Position numbers and translations under genes: made by a program. Of a DNA stretch of 64,000 nucleotides, positions 20,227 to 33,128 are shown piece after piece. The notes below the pieces were generated by a model. It did no database searches. It was not told the DNA's origin and saw nothing but the letters and a program-made list of their open reading frames with translations. Source of the stretch: Actinoallomurus iriomotensis (GTDB lineage Bacteria > Actinomycetota > Actinomycetes > Streptosporangiales > Streptosporangiaceae); contig NZ_BSTJ01000007.1 of assembly GCF_030269445.1 (NCBI RefSeq), positions 93,858-157,857 of the forward strand, in the 5' to 3' direction. Each line of letters starts with the position of its first letter. The stretch's first letter is position 1.

Positions 20227-21282
20227 GTGAACCTCGACGATCTGACCAGCGAATACGCCGACATCGAAAAGCGGCTCGCCGACCCGGCCGTACATGCGGA
20301 CCAGGCCGAGGCGCGCCGTCTCGGCAAGCGCTACGCGGAGCTTCGGCCGGTCGTCGAGGCGGCACGTGACCTGACGGCGGCCCAGGACGACGCGGAGACC
20401 GCGCGCGAGCTGGCGGCCGAGGACCCCGCGTTCGCCGAAGAGGCGACCCAGCTCGACCGGCGCATCGAGGAGCTGGAGGAGACCCTCCGGCGGCTGCTCG
20501 TGCCGCGCGATCCCAACGACGACAAGGACGTCATCCTCGAGATCAAGGCCGGTGAGGGCGGCGAGGAGTCCGCGCTGTTCGCCGGCGACCTCCTGCGGAT
20601 GTACCTCCGCCACGCCGAGCGCATCGGCTGGAAGACCGAGATCATCGACGCCCAGCCCTCCGATCTCGGTGGTTACAAAGACGTCACCGTGGCGGTCAAG
20701 TCCCGCCCGTCCACCGAGGGCGTGTGGGCCCGCCTGAAGTATGAAGGCGGAGTGCACCGCGTCCAGCGCGTTCCCGCGACCGAGTCCCAGGGCCGCATCC
20801 ACACCAGTGCGGCGGGCGTGTTCGTCATGCCCGAGGCCGAGGACATCGACGTCCAGATCGACCCGAACGACCTGCGCATCGACGTGTTCCGCTCCAGCGG
20901 CCCCGGCGGCCAGAGCGTCAACACCACCGACTCCGCGGTCCGCATCACCCACCTGCCGACCGGCATCGTCGTGTCGTGCCAGAACGAGAAGAGCCAGCTC
21001 CAGAACAAGGAGCAGGCGATGCGCATCCTGCGGGCCCGGCTGCTCGCCGCCGCGCAGGAGGAGGCCGACGCCGCCGCGGCGGCCGAGCGCAAGAGCCAGG
21101 TGCGCACGGTGGACCGATCCGAACGGGTCCGCACCTACAACTTCCCGGAGAACCGCATCTCCGACCATCGTGTGGGCTACAAGGCCTACAACCTCGACCA
21201 CGTGCTCGACGGTGACCTGCACAATGTCATCCAGGCACTGGTGGACGCCGACATGGAGCACAAGCTCGCCCAAGCGACCTGA
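20227..21282 (+). CDS. prfA: Peptide chain release factor 1
   Basis: Recognises UAG/UAA and releases the peptide. The 351-residue protein has the RF1 codon-recognition PAT tripeptide (in [11 protein letters not shown]) and the GGQ hydrolysis motif ([10 protein letters not shown]), whose glutamine is the methylation target of PrmC encoded next. Start GTG at 20227. The gap to prmC is 11 nt. Confidence 0.97.
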   Translation: MNLDDLTSEYADIEKRLADPAVHADQAEARRLGKRYAELRPVVEAARDLTAAQDDAETARELAAEDPAFAEEATQLDRRIEELEETLRRLLVPRDPNDDKDVILEIKAGEGGEESALFAGDLLRMYLRHAERIGWKTEIIDAQPSDLGGYKDVTVAVKSRPSTEGVWARLKYEGGVHRVQRVPATESQGRIHTSAAGVFVMPEAEDIDVQIDPNDLRIDVFRSSGPGGQSVNTTDSAVRITHLPTGIVVSCQNEKSQLQNKEQAMRILRARLLAAAQEEADAAAAAERKSQVRTVDRSERVRTYNFPENRISDHRVGYKAYNLDHVLDGDLHNVIQALVDADMEHKLAQAT

Positions 21283-21293
21283 CCTGACATGAC

Positions 21294-22157
21294 ATGAGCC
21301 ATCTGCTCTCTGACGAGATCGCCCGCGCGACGGCACGCCTGGCCGCCGCGGGGATTCCGTCGCCCCGGGCCGACGCCGAGGAGCTGGCGGCCTTCGTGCA
21401 CGGCGTCAAGCGCGCCGAGCTGCACACGGTGCCGGACGCCGCGTTCGACGCGCGGTACTGGGCGGGCATCGCCCGGCGCGAGGCCGGTGAGCCGCTGCAG
21501 CACATCACGGGCCGGGCGTTCTTCCGCTACCTGGAGCTGCGGGTGGGGCCGGGCGTGTTCGTCCCCCGGCCCGAGACCGAGGTCGTCGCCGGCTGGGCGA
21601 TCGACACGCTGCGCACGATGGACGTCGGCGACCCGCTCGTCGTGGACCTCGGTACGGGGTCGGGAGCCATCGCCCTGTCCATCGCCCAGGAGGTCCCGCG
21701 AGCGCGCGTCCACGCGGTCGAGAAGGACCCCAAGGCCTATGTCCACGCGACGCGCAACGTCGAGGAGCTGGACGAGCGCGGCCGGGTCCGGCTGCACCTG
21801 AGCGACTTCGCCGACGCGCTGCACGACCTCGACGGCACCGTCGACCTGGTGGTCAGCAATCCGCCGTACATCCCGATGTCGGAGTGGGAGTACGTCGCGG
21901 AGGACGTCCGCGACTTCGACCCGCCGTCCGCGCTGTGGGGCGGCGGCGACGACGGCCTCGACGCGATCCGCGTGGTCGAGCGCACCGCGCGGCGGCTGCT
22001 GCGCCCCGGCGGCTGGGTCGCGGTCGAGCACAGCGACCTGCAGGGCAACCCCGTCTACTGGATCTTCGCCGAAGAGCACGGCTGGCGCGACATGCGCAAC
22101 CACAAGGACCTGACCGGCCGCGACCGCTTCGTCACCGCCCGCCTGGGTCTTGACTGA
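21294..22157 (+). CDS. prmC: Release factor glutamine methyltransferase
   Basis: SAM-dependent enzyme that methylates the GGQ glutamine of release factors. The 287-residue protein has an N-terminal helical domain, the SAM motif VVDLGTGSGAIALSIA and the N-glutamine methyltransferase signature SNPPYIP. It follows prfA closely, as in most bacteria. Confidence 0.96.
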   Translation: MSHLLSDEIARATARLAAAGIPSPRADAEELAAFVHGVKRAELHTVPDAAFDARYWAGIARREAGEPLQHITGRAFFRYLELRVGPGVFVPRPETEVVAGWAIDTLRTMDVGDPLVVDLGTGSGAIALSIAQEVPRARVHAVEKDPKAYVHATRNVEELDERGRVRLHLSDFADALHDLDGTVDLVVSNPPYIPMSEWEYVAEDVRDFDPPSALWGGGDDGLDAIRVVERTARRLLRPGGWVAVEHSDLQGNPVYWIFAEEHGWRDMRNHKDLTGRDRFVTARLGLD

Positions 22158-22200
22158 ACCCCCGTGAGCAGGACTCCGCGGCGGTGGGAGAATGGCGGCC

Positions 22201-23031
22201 GTGAGCCGAAGCTATGACTGCTCAGAGCCGATGGAACGCACCCGGGGGATCGCCGAGGCCGTCTCGGCGGTACGGCGCGGCGAGCTGATCGTCCTGCCCA
22301 CCGACACGGTCTACGGGATCGGTGCCGACGCCTTCACGCCCGCGGCGGTGAACGCGCTGATGGAGGCCAAGGGGCGTGGCCGCGACATGCCCTCCCCGGT
22401 GCTGGTCGGCTCGGTGCGCGCGGCCCAGGCGCTCGTGGAGGACTTCGGCACGTACGGGCAGGACCTCGTGGACGAGTTCTGGCCGGGTGCCCTCACTCTC
22501 GTCTGCCGGGCCAACAGCACGCTCGCCTGGGACCTCGGCGACGCCAAGGGCACGGTCGCCATCCGCATGCCGCTGCACCAGCTCACGCTGGAGCTGCTCA
22601 AGGAGACCGGGCCGATGGCGGTGAGCAGCGCCAATCGCTCCGGCGCCCCGCCGGCCCGCACCGTGGCCGACGCGGAGGCGCAGCTCGGCGACTCGGTCGA
22701 GGTCTACCTCGACGACGGGCCGAGCGGCGATGGCGCGCCCTCCTCGATCGTCGACCTGACCGGAGCGGTGCCGCGCCTCCTGCGCGCCGGCGCCATCTCC
22801 GAGGCACGGCTCCGCGAGGTGTGCGGCGTCCTGCTCAGCGACGAGGACGAGCCCGAACCGACCGAGTCCGCCGAAACGTCCGACAAGACCGAGGAGCCCG
22901 CCAAGGCCGAGGAGCCCGCCAAGGCCGGTGATCCGGTCAAGGACGGGGAGTCCGCCAAGGCCGACGAGCCGGTCAAGGAAGAGACGGCGAAGGCGGAGCG
23001 GTCCGGCGACGCGGACAAGCCCGCTCAGTAG
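22201..23031 (+). CDS. ywlC: L-threonylcarbamoyladenylate synthase (Sua5/YwlC) with charged tail
   Basis: Makes threonylcarbamoyl-AMP for t6A37 tRNA modification. The catalytic domain (about 1-205) shows LPTDTVYGIGADAF, the lysine/arginine ligands KGRGRDMPSPVLV, and SSANRSGAPP. The protein then has an unusual ~65-residue tail rich in Glu, Lys, Ala and Pro built from EEPAKA-like units. Total 276 residues against about 200-215 for the plain YrdC-type protein. Start: GTG 22201, with GAGAAT 7 nt upstream (leaderless). Confidence 0.92.
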   Translation: MSRSYDCSEPMERTRGIAEAVSAVRRGELIVLPTDTVYGIGADAFTPAAVNALMEAKGRGRDMPSPVLVGSVRAAQALVEDFGTYGQDLVDEFWPGALTLVCRANSTLAWDLGDAKGTVAIRMPLHQLTLELLKETGPMAVSSANRSGAPPARTVADAEAQLGDSVEVYLDDGPSGDGAPSSIVDLTGAVPRLLRAGAISEARLREVCGVLLSDEDEPEPTESAETSDKTEEPAKAEEPAKAGDPVKDGESAKADEPVKEETAKAERSGDADKPAQ

Positions 23032-23426
23032 CGACGGCGCCAGCCGCCGCACTTGCCGATCCGGAATCTCTTCTTCCGCCAGCGGCCGACGCACTCCTGG
23101 GCGTACAGGTGGCCGGTGTTCGCCGAAACGACGGTGTGCCACCGCCGCCTCGGCCCCCCGTGGCGCAGCGCCACGACCCGTACGGCGGCCCGGTGGCGTC
23201 CGGTGAAGGTGAGGCGTACCGCGGGGTCACGGCCGGCCTTCTCCGGGCCTCTGAGGAAGAACGACAGCGTCACCTTCGCCGGGCGCCTGCGGTAGACGCC
23301 GAAGGCGTCCACGCCGGGCAGGCCGGCCGAGCGCCAGAAGCCGCTGTCGGCGCGGGCCGCGGGCGTGACCGGCGGGAGCGTGGTCAGCAGCACGCCGGCC
23401 ACGAGAGTCATCGCGACACGCCGCAT
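23025..23426 (-). CDS. Small secreted basic protein of unknown function
   Basis: A 133-residue protein with a clear signal peptide (MRR start, hydrophobic LVAGVLLTTLPP, AxA-type site at ARA before DSG), so it is probably exported. The mature part is rich in Arg and aromatic residues, with two cysteines near the C-terminus (QECVGR and GKCGG) that could form a disulphide. Start chosen at ATG 23426, where the signal peptide begins, with a GGGGGG stretch upstream. It overlaps the end of ywlC by 7 nt in convergent orientation. I do not recognise a family. Confidence 0.6.
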   Translation of the reverse strand: MRRVAMTLVAGVLLTTLPPVTPAARADSGFWRSAGLPGVDAFGVYRRRPAKVTLSFFLRGPEKAGRDPAVRLTFTGRHRAAVRVVALRHGGPRRRWHTVVSANTGHLYAQECVGRWRKKRFRIGKCGGWRRRY

Positions 23427-24076
23427 CGGCCCCCCAAGGTCGTCTCCTCCGGGCGGAAGACGGCGGCCCGGGCACCCCGGTTTCTTCCCGCGGAAGACGC
23501 CGGTCAGCGGCCGTGCGGGACACGGCTGGGCGGCACGTGACGCATTCGTGACCACCGCGCACAAACCAATGCGGTCGCGCACGGATCTAACCGGTCAGGA
23601 CGGCGCCTTCCCCGACTCCCGTCGCGGGAGGGAGCAGGAGCGCCGACGCGTATGGAGGAGCGATGTTCACCGTGAAGCCGAACCCTCAGCCGGGCGACGG
23701 CGCGCTCGCCCGCCACCGCGAAGGCGCGGAGCCGGTACGTGAGTGCCGATGGACGCCCGGGCCCGCGGCGGCGCGCTCGCGCGAGGCCGGCCGGGACGTC
23801 GGCCGTGTCGTACAGCTCGACGCGTGGATCGGTCCCGCGGCGGAGCTCGATGGCGCCGGGCGCGGAAACGAACGCGCCGACCAGCCGGATTCCCGTCGCC
23901 GCTCCGGCGAACACCCGCGCTGAGCTGCGGCGTCGCCTGTGATATCGCCGAAACGTGACGAGGCGGTCGCGCACGGTGATACCTGTGGGACGGCGCTCCC
24001 TGGTGGGCCGGGAGCAATAGAGTTGGTGCCCGGTCGGTAACGGGTGGCAAGCAGCGCGTCGCATGGAGGTGGACGA
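23427..24076. other. 650-nt region without a clear gene
   Basis: Two antisense ORFs compete here. On the plus strand 23663-23923 (86 codons) has GGAGGAG only 2 nt before its ATG. On the minus strand a frame covering about 23690-23910 has similar third-position GC and a more natural residue mix, but no good start. Neither resembles a family I know. A -10-like TAGAGT near 24028 probably serves the downstream WecA-like gene. Confidence 0.3.
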
Positions 24077-25225
24077 GTGAGGGAGTACATCCTCACCTTC
24101 CTGACGGGCGCGATCGTCACCTACCTCCTCGTGCCCCTGGTGCTGAAGATCGCCATCTGGTTCAAGGCCATGACCCCGGTGCGCGACCGCGACGTCCACG
24201 CGATCCCGACGCCCCGGATGGGCGGCCTGGCGATGTTCGCTGGCATGCTGGCCGCCCTGCTCATGGCCTCGCGCCTGCCCCACCTGCACAAGGTCTTCAC
24301 CGAGAGCCCGACCTGGATCGGCCTGCTGTCGGCCGGCGGCCTGCTCGTCGTGGTCGGCATCGCCGACGACCGGTGGGAGATCGACGCGCTGACCAAGATG
24401 GCCGGTCAGGTCGCCGCGGCCGGCCTGCTGATCATGAACGGCGTCCAGATCTCCTGGATCCCGCTGCCCGGCGCGACCTTCGTGCTGCCCCCGTCGTACG
24501 GGGTGCCGCTGACCATCATCGTCGTGGTCGCCACGATCAACGCGGTGAACTTCATCGACGGGCTCGACGGCCTCGCCGGGGGCATCGTCGGCGTGTCGGC
24601 CATGGCGTTCTTCCTCTACGCCTTCCTGGTCACGGTCGTCGTCCACCTCGACCACCAGTCGGCGCCGGCGCTGATCGCGGCCGTTCTGGCCGGCATGTGC
24701 GCCGGCTTCCTCCCGCACAACTTCAGCCCGGCCCGGATCTTCATGGGCGACACCGGCTCGATGCTGATCGGGCTACTGCTCGCCACCTCGATGATCACCG
24801 TCTCCGGGTTCGACCCGGTCGCGCTGCGCGGGTCGATCAACCGGTTCCCCACGATCCTGCCGCTGATCCCGATCGCGATCCTGGTCGTGCCGTACGCCGA
24901 CATGCTGATGGCCGTGGTCCGGCGCTCCTACGACGGGCGGTCGCCGTTCGCGCCGGACAAGAAGCACCTGCACCACCGGCTGTTGGACCTCGGCCACTCG
25001 CACCGGGGCGCGGCCCTGGTCATGTACCTGTGGACGGCGCTGTTCTCGTTCGGCGTGGTGGCGCTCTCGGCGGTCAAGTCACCGCTGATCGTGCTCAGCG
25101 TGGCGAGCCTGGTGGCGATCGCGGCGCTGGTCGTGATGGCCTTCCCTCAGCTCCGGCCGCACGGGCGCCGACGTCGCGGGACGGCGGAGCAGCAGTCTGA
25201 TCACCGACCGCGACAACCTGCCTGA
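24077..25225 (+). CDS. wecA: WecA-like undecaprenyl/decaprenyl-phosphate GlcNAc-1-phosphate transferase
   Basis: Membrane enzyme of the MraY/WecA family that transfers a sugar-1-phosphate from a UDP-sugar to a polyprenyl phosphate, starting cell-wall linker or polysaccharide synthesis. The 382-residue protein has about eleven TM segments and the family motifs: PTPRMGG, GIADDRW (Asp pair), NFIDGLDGLAGG, FMGDTGSM, and the cytoplasmic histidine motif KKHLHHRLL. GTG 24077 with GGAGG upstream. Its place between the Sua5 gene and the ATP synthase operon matches mycobacterial rfe/wecA. Confidence 0.92.
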   Translation: MREYILTFLTGAIVTYLLVPLVLKIAIWFKAMTPVRDRDVHAIPTPRMGGLAMFAGMLAALLMASRLPHLHKVFTESPTWIGLLSAGGLLVVVGIADDRWEIDALTKMAGQVAAAGLLIMNGVQISWIPLPGATFVLPPSYGVPLTIIVVVATINAVNFIDGLDGLAGGIVGVSAMAFFLYAFLVTVVVHLDHQSAPALIAAVLAGMCAGFLPHNFSPARIFMGDTGSMLIGLLLATSMITVSGFDPVALRGSINRFPTILPLIPIAILVVPYADMLMAVVRRSYDGRSPFAPDKKHLHHRLLDLGHSHRGAALVMYLWTALFSFGVVALSAVKSPLIVLSVASLVAIAALVVMAFPQLRPHGRRRRGTAEQQSDHRPRQPA

Positions 25226-25274
25226 ACTGCGCACTTTGCCATAACTTGACGCGGAAACCAGGGTCTGAGAAGCT

Positions 25275-25290
25275 TGTGATATCTTTCACG
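25275..25290. promoter_or_regulatory. Crp/GlxR-like site upstream of the atp locus
   Basis: TGTGA-N6-TCACG matches the TGTGA-N6-TCACA consensus of Crp/Fnr-family regulators at nine of ten defined positions. It lies 43 nt before the ATG of the first gene of the atp locus. A -35-like TTGAC at 25246 lies upstream. Binding is an inference from the motif. Confidence 0.4.
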
Positions 25291-25332
25291 AGCGGCAAGT
25301 AGCCAACACAGTGTGAACACCCCGGAGCACTC

Positions 25333-25761
25333 ATGCAGTCCACCGACGCCCGGATCCTCCGTGGCGCCGCGATCCCCACAGGCCTCGCAGGGCTCGTCGC
25401 GATCATCGCCGGCCTCCTGTTCGCAGGAGGCAAGGGCGCGTTGGGCGCGGCCATCGGGGTTGCCCTCGTACTCGTATTCTTCACCCTCGGCATGCTCGTC
25501 GTCAGCTATGTCTCGAGATTGTCGCAACAACTTGTGATGATGGCCGGGCTGCTGGGTTATCTCGTCAAACTGGTGGCGGTGTTCGCGCTGGTGGCGGCGC
25601 TCAACCATGTGACGGTATGGAACGCGCACGTCTTCGGCTGGACTGTGCTCTCGCTCACTATCGTCTGGCTCGCCGCCGAGGTGAATGCCACGATCAACGC
25701 CCGCACGCCGTACGTCGAATCAGGCCACGCATCCCGTGACCTCGGCAAACCGGGCACATGA
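25333..25761 (+). CDS. AtpI-like membrane protein upstream of the ATP synthase operon
   Basis: A 142-residue protein with four hydrophobic segments (about 12-32, 37-58, 68-90, 97-118) and a polar C-terminus. Position and pattern match the 'ATP synthase protein I' gene of Streptomyces-type operons, where it is thought to help insertion of the c-ring or magnesium supply; this role is inferred from position. ATG 25333 with CCGGAG upstream. The next gene begins 60 nt later. Confidence 0.7.
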   Translation: MQSTDARILRGAAIPTGLAGLVAIIAGLLFAGGKGALGAAIGVALVLVFFTLGMLVVSYVSRLSQQLVMMAGLLGYLVKLVAVFALVAALNHVTVWNAHVFGWTVLSLTIVWLAAEVNATINARTPYVESGHASRDLGKPGT

Positions 25762-25821
25762 TGACATTGGACTACTCCAATATGACTATGCGGCGGGTAG
25801 CCTGCTATCGTCCGGAGCGCG

Positions 25822-26040
25822 ATGACTGGAAATGGGCGTCTGCCCACCGAGTCGGAAGACCGCGAGTTCGCGAACGCCGTGTCGGCCGCCCCCGCCACTA
25901 TTCTGGCTGGGATGCTGGTCTTCGGCGGCGTGGGCTGGCTCCTCGCTCGCTGGCTGGACGTCACGGCGCTGCTACCCGTCTTCCTGGTGCTGGGCCTGGT
26001 CTTCGCTGGATACCTGGTCTACGTCCGCTACGGCCGCTGA
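25822..26040 (+). CDS. AtpZ/AtpI-family small membrane protein
   Basis: A 72-residue protein with two TM helices (about 22-40 and 46-66) and a short polar N-terminus. It matches the AtpZ/AtpI group, in which two-helix proteins next to atpB assist Fo assembly. Between the preceding gene and this start lies a small perfect hairpin (25766-25781) and a TAGCCT element. The gene is followed by atpB after 82 nt. Confidence 0.75.
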   Translation: MTGNGRLPTESEDREFANAVSAAPATILAGMLVFGGVGWLLARWLDVTALLPVFLVLGLVFAGYLVYVRYGR

Positions 26041-26122
26041 GCGCGCCGAGCGGAGCCGTGGCCCACCGAGACGACAGCAAGGTTGCCGCCTTGATGAGCT
26101 ACGACCGCGAAAGGAAAACCGG

Positions 26123-26911
26123 GTGAGTGCCCCGCACATCCTCGCCAAAGACTTCGAAGCCCCGGGACTCGGCCTGTTCCAGTGGAAGCCCCTCTTCCAC
26201 ATAGGTCCGTTCGCCGTCGCCAAGCCGATCGTGCTCTGCGCCCTGGTGATGATCATCGTCATCGCCTTCTTCTGGGCCGCCTTCGCGAAGCCGAAGCTCG
26301 TGCCCCGCGGCTGGCAGAACGTCGGCGAGGTCGCGTACATGTTCGTCCGCGACGAGATCGGCCGGCCGTTCCTGGGCAAGGACTCGGAAAAGTGGATGCG
26401 TCTGCTGATCCCGGTGTTCTTCTTCGTGTGGCTCGGCAACCTGATGTCGGTGGTGCCGGTGGCGCAGTTCCCGGTCAACTCCCGCATCGCGTTCCCGCTC
26501 GTGTTGGCGGTCCTGATCTACCTGACCTTCTGGGTCGTGGGAATCAAGAACCAAGGCTTCTTCGGCCTGCTGAAGAACGCGACGATGCCGCCCGACCTCC
26601 CCTGGGCGCTCTACATCATCGTCATCCCGATCGAGTTCGTCTCGACGTTCTTCATCCGGCCGTTCACCCACGCCGTGCGGCTCTTCGCGAACATGTTCGC
26701 CGGTCACCTGCTGATCGCACTCTTCGCGACCGTCGGCTTCCACTTCCTCTGGGAGAAGGTCACCCCGCTCGGCTTCGGGGTGGGCGTCCTGGGTGCGGTC
26801 CTGACGATCGTCATGACCGCGTTCGAGCTGTTCATCCAGGCGGTGCAGGCGTACGTCTTCACGCTGCTCGCCGCCTTCTACATAAGTGCCGGACTCTACT
26901 CCGACCACTGA
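26123..26911 (+). CDS. atpB: ATP synthase Fo subunit a
   Basis: Integral membrane subunit forming the proton half-channels against the c-ring. The 262-residue protein has five or six TM helices and the conserved arginine in THAVRLFANMFAGHLL, essential for proton passage, and a C-terminal FELFIQAVQAYVFTLL helix. GTG start with GAAAGGA upstream; a longer in-frame ORF from 25832 is a shadow of the AtpZ gene. Confidence 0.97.
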   Translation: MSAPHILAKDFEAPGLGLFQWKPLFHIGPFAVAKPIVLCALVMIIVIAFFWAAFAKPKLVPRGWQNVGEVAYMFVRDEIGRPFLGKDSEKWMRLLIPVFFFVWLGNLMSVVPVAQFPVNSRIAFPLVLAVLIYLTFWVVGIKNQGFFGLLKNATMPPDLPWALYIIVIPIEFVSTFFIRPFTHAVRLFANMFAGHLLIALFATVGFHFLWEKVTPLGFGVGVLGAVLTIVMTAFELFIQAVQAYVFTLLAAFYISAGLYSDH

Positions 26912-26963
26912 GACCCGACCGCGAACGTCAACACGTGACCGGCGGAGACGACCGCCGGCCTAG

Positions 26964-27218
<255 letters not shown>

Positions 27219-27235
27219 CCGAGGTCCGACTCTGA

Positions 27236-27814
<579 letters not shown>

Positions 27815-28630
27815 ATGAGGGGCGCGAGTAGGGCTTCGCTGGCAGAGGCCGGTGAGCGGTTCGAGGCCGTGCTGTCGGCGGGTGACGCCGGCGCGATCGG
27901 CGACGAGCTGTTCGCGGTGCTGCGGCTGCTCGACCGTGAGCACGTGCTCCGGCGGGCGCTCGCGGACCCGGCCCGGCCGGCCGACCAGCGGGCCGGGCTC
28001 GCCTTGGCGGTGCTCGACGGCAAGGTGTCTCGCCCGGTCGCCGAGTTCGTCGCCGAGCTCGCACGACTGCGGTGGGGACGCTCGATCGACCTCACCGACG
28101 CGATCGAGCGGTTCGCCGTGGTCGCGGAGGTGGCGAGCGCTGAGGCGGCGGGCCGGCTCGACGACCTCGAGGACGAGCTGTTCCGCTTCGGCCGCATCGT
28201 CGAGGCGCAGCCGGAGCTGCGCGGCGTGCTCGTCGATCATCGCGTGTCGGGTGAGCGCAAGGCCGTGCTGGTGACCGAGCTGCTGGAGGGCAAGACGACC
28301 CCGGCGACGTTGCGGCTGGTCACCGAGGCGGTGACACATGCCCGAGGACGTAGTCTGGAGCGTGTGCTCGCGGAGTTCGGTCGCATCGCCGCCGAGCGTC
28401 GCAACCGCCTGATCGCGGTCGTCCGGACCGCGGTGGACCTGAGCGAGCAGCAGAAGGCGCGGCTCAACGCCGTGCTCTCGGCGCAGTACGGCCGCGATGT
28501 TCAGCTGAACATCGAGGTTGATCCCTCCGTTTTGGGTGGAATGTCCATCCGAGTGGGGGATGAGGAAATCGACGGCACCATCGTGCGCAGGCTGGGCGAC
28601 ATCCGCCGGCGCATCGAGCGGGCGAGCTGA
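27815..28630 (+). CDS. atpH: ATP synthase F1 subunit delta
   Basis: Connects the b stalk to the F1 head. At 271 residues it is longer than the ~180-residue E. coli delta, as usual for actinobacteria. The C-terminal OSCP signature is visible ([16 protein letters not shown] and [16 protein letters not shown]). The ATG abuts the atpF stop. Confidence 0.95.
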   Translation: MRGASRASLAEAGERFEAVLSAGDAGAIGDELFAVLRLLDREHVLRRALADPARPADQRAGLALAVLDGKVSRPVAEFVAELARLRWGRSIDLTDAIERFAVVAEVASAEAAGRLDDLEDELFRFGRIVEAQPELRGVLVDHRVSGERKAVLVTELLEGKTTPATLRLVTEAVTHARGRSLERVLAEFGRIAAERRNRLIAVVRTAVDLSEQQKARLNAVLSAQYGRDVQLNIEVDPSVLGGMSIRVGDEEIDGTIVRRLGDIRRRIERAS

Positions 28631-28665
28631 CCAAGCATCGAACTCACGGAGAGAGACGAAGAAGA

Positions 28666-30303
28666 ATGGCGGAGCTGACGATCCGGCCGGAGGAGATCCG
28701 GAGTGCGCTCGAGCGCTTCGTCCAGGCGTACGAGCCGGAGGCGGCCGCGAGCGAAGAGGTCGGGACCGTCGTCGAGTGCTTCGACGGCATCGCCTTCGTC
28801 GAGGGTCTTCCCTCGGCCATGGCGAACGAGCTTCTTGAGTTCGAGGACGGCACGCGCGGCATCGCGCTGAACCTTGACGTTCGGCAGATCGGTGTCGTCA
28901 TCCTGGGCGATTTCTCCACTATCGAAGAAGGCCAGCAGGTCCGCCGCACCGGCGAGGTCCTGTCGGTCCCGATCGGCGACGGCTACCTCGGCCGCGTCGT
29001 GGACTCCCTCGGCAACCCCATCGACGGCAAGGGCCCGATCGAGACGAGCGGTCGCCGCGAGCTCGAGCTGCAGGCGCCCGGCGTCATGCAGCGCCAGCCC
29101 GTGAGCGAGCCGCTGCAGACGGGCATCAAGGCGATCGACGCCCTCACGCCGATCGGCCGTGGCCAGCGCCAGCTGATCATCGGTGACCGGCAGACCGGCA
29201 AGACCACCGTCGCGATCGACACGATCCTGAACCAGAAGCAGGCGTGGGAGAGCGGCGACCCGAGCAAGCAGGTGCGCTGCATCTACGTCGCCGTCGGCCA
29301 GAAGGGCTCGACGATCGCGCAGGTGCGGGCCACGCTGCAGGACGCCGGCGCGCTGGAGTACACCACGATCGTGGCGGCGCCGGCCTCCGAGCCCGCGGGC
29401 TACAAGTACATCGCCCCCTACACCGGCTCGGCCATCGGCCAGCACTGGATGTACGAGGGCAAGCACGTCCTGATCGTGTTCGACGACCTGTCCAAGCAGG
29501 CGGAGTCCTACCGCGCGATCTCGCTGCTGCTGCGGCGCCCGCCGGGCCGCGAGGCGTACCCCGGTGACGTCTTCTACCTCCACTCGCGTCTGCTGGAGCG
29601 CTGCGCGAAGCTCTCCGACGACCTGGGCGCCGGTTCGATGACGGGTCTGCCGATCATCGAGACCAAGGGCAACGACGTCTCCGCCTACATCCCGACCAAC
29701 GTCATCTCCATCACGGACGGGCAGGTCTTCCTGGAGACCGACCTGTTCAACCAGGGTGTCCGCCCGGCCATCAACGTCGGTATCTCGGTGTCCCGCGTCG
29801 GCGGCGCCGCGATGACCAAGGCGATGAGGAAGGCCACGAGCAACCTGAAGCTGTTCCTGTCGCAGTACCGCGACCTGGAGGCGTTCGCGGCGTTCGCGTC
29901 CGACCTCGACGCGGCCTCGCGCGCCCAGCTCGACCGCGGCGCCCGCCTGGTCGAGCTGCTCAAGCAGCCGCAGAACGCCCCGTTCCCGATGGAGGAGCAG
30001 GTCGTCTCGATCTGGGCCGGCACCACCGGTGAGCTGGACGAGGTGCCGATCGAGGACATCCGTCGCTTCGAGGCCGAGTTCCTCGACTACATCAAGCGCA
30101 CCGACAGTGGCCTGCTCGAGACGATCCGGGAGACCGGCAAGTTCGAGGACGACACCGCGACGAAGCTCAAGGATCTCATCTCCGAGTTCAAGAAGGGCTT
30201 CGAGACGACCAGCCACGGTCTCCTGGTGCAGGAGGAGACGGTCGAGGCGATCGACGCGGAGGACGTTGAGCAGGAGAAGATCACCCGCGTGAGGAAGAAG
30301 TAG
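28666..30303 (+). CDS. atpA: ATP synthase F1 subunit alpha
   Basis: Regulatory nucleotide-binding subunit of the F1 head, 545 residues. Walker A is [13 protein letters not shown], followed by [12 protein letters not shown] and the signature [16 protein letters not shown] carrying the arginine finger. The Asp/Glu/Lys-rich C-terminal extension is typical of actinobacterial alpha subunits. Confidence 0.98.
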   Translation: MAELTIRPEEIRSALERFVQAYEPEAAASEEVGTVVECFDGIAFVEGLPSAMANELLEFEDGTRGIALNLDVRQIGVVILGDFSTIEEGQQVRRTGEVLSVPIGDGYLGRVVDSLGNPIDGKGPIETSGRRELELQAPGVMQRQPVSEPLQTGIKAIDALTPIGRGQRQLIIGDRQTGKTTVAIDTILNQKQAWESGDPSKQVRCIYVAVGQKGSTIAQVRATLQDAGALEYTTIVAAPASEPAGYKYIAPYTGSAIGQHWMYEGKHVLIVFDDLSKQAESYRAISLLLRRPPGREAYPGDVFYLHSRLLERCAKLSDDLGAGSMTGLPIIETKGNDVSAYIPTNVISITDGQVFLETDLFNQGVRPAINVGISVSRVGGAAMTKAMRKATSNLKLFLSQYRDLEAFAAFASDLDAASRAQLDRGARLVELLKQPQNAPFPMEEQVVSIWAGTTGELDEVPIEDIRRFEAEFLDYIKRTDSGLLETIRETGKFEDDTATKLKDLISEFKKGFETTSHGLLVQEETVEAIDAEDVEQEKITRVRKK

Positions 30304-30306
30304 CCG

Positions 30307-32678
<2,372 letters not shown>

Positions 32679-32704
32679 CTCAGAGCCGTTCGGAGGAGAA
32701 CGAA

Positions 32705-33094
32705 GTGGCAAAGCTACGCGTGGAGCTGGTCTCGCCGGAGCGCGAGATCTGGGCCGGCGAAGCCGATATGGTCGTGGCCAAGACCATCGAGGGTGAGATG
32801 GGCATCCTGCCCGGCCACGCGCCGGTCCTCGGCGTGATGGTGGACGGCAGCGTGGTGCGCATCCACCCGTCCGACGGCGGTGATCCCGTCGCGGCGATGG
32901 TCTCCGGCGGGTTCTTCTCGGTCGCCTCCAACGAGGTGTCGGTACTCGCGGAGTACGCCGAGCTGGGCGGCGAGATCGATGTCCGCGCCGCCCGCGAGGA
33001 GTACGAACGCGTGTCGGCGCAGGAGGGCGAGGAGGCCGCCGCGGCGCAGCGCCGCGCGCGGGCGCGGCTGAGGGCCGCCGGCCAAGAAGTCTGA
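32705..33094 (+). CDS. atpC: ATP synthase F1 subunit epsilon
   Basis: Regulatory rotor subunit, 129 residues: an N-terminal beta-sandwich (LVSPEREIWAGEADMV, GILPGHAPVLGVM) and a C-terminal helical hairpin rich in Arg/Ala/Glu. GTG start with GGAGGAG upstream. Last ATPase subunit in the operon. Confidence 0.96.
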   Translation: MAKLRVELVSPEREIWAGEADMVVAKTIEGEMGILPGHAPVLGVMVDGSVVRIHPSDGGDPVAAMVSGGFFSVASNEVSVLAEYAELGGEIDVRAAREEYERVSAQEGEEAAAAQRRARARLRAAGQEV

Positions 33095-33128
33095 TCGGCA
33101 CCGATCTCCGCGGGGGAAGCAGGGGGGA

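Noticed and set aside
25766..25781. Small hairpin ATTGGA-N4-TCCAAT between the AtpI- and AtpZ-like genes
   Set aside because: Six perfect pairs but no U-tract and no neighbouring regulator. It may be an operator or chance, so it is not called as a feature.
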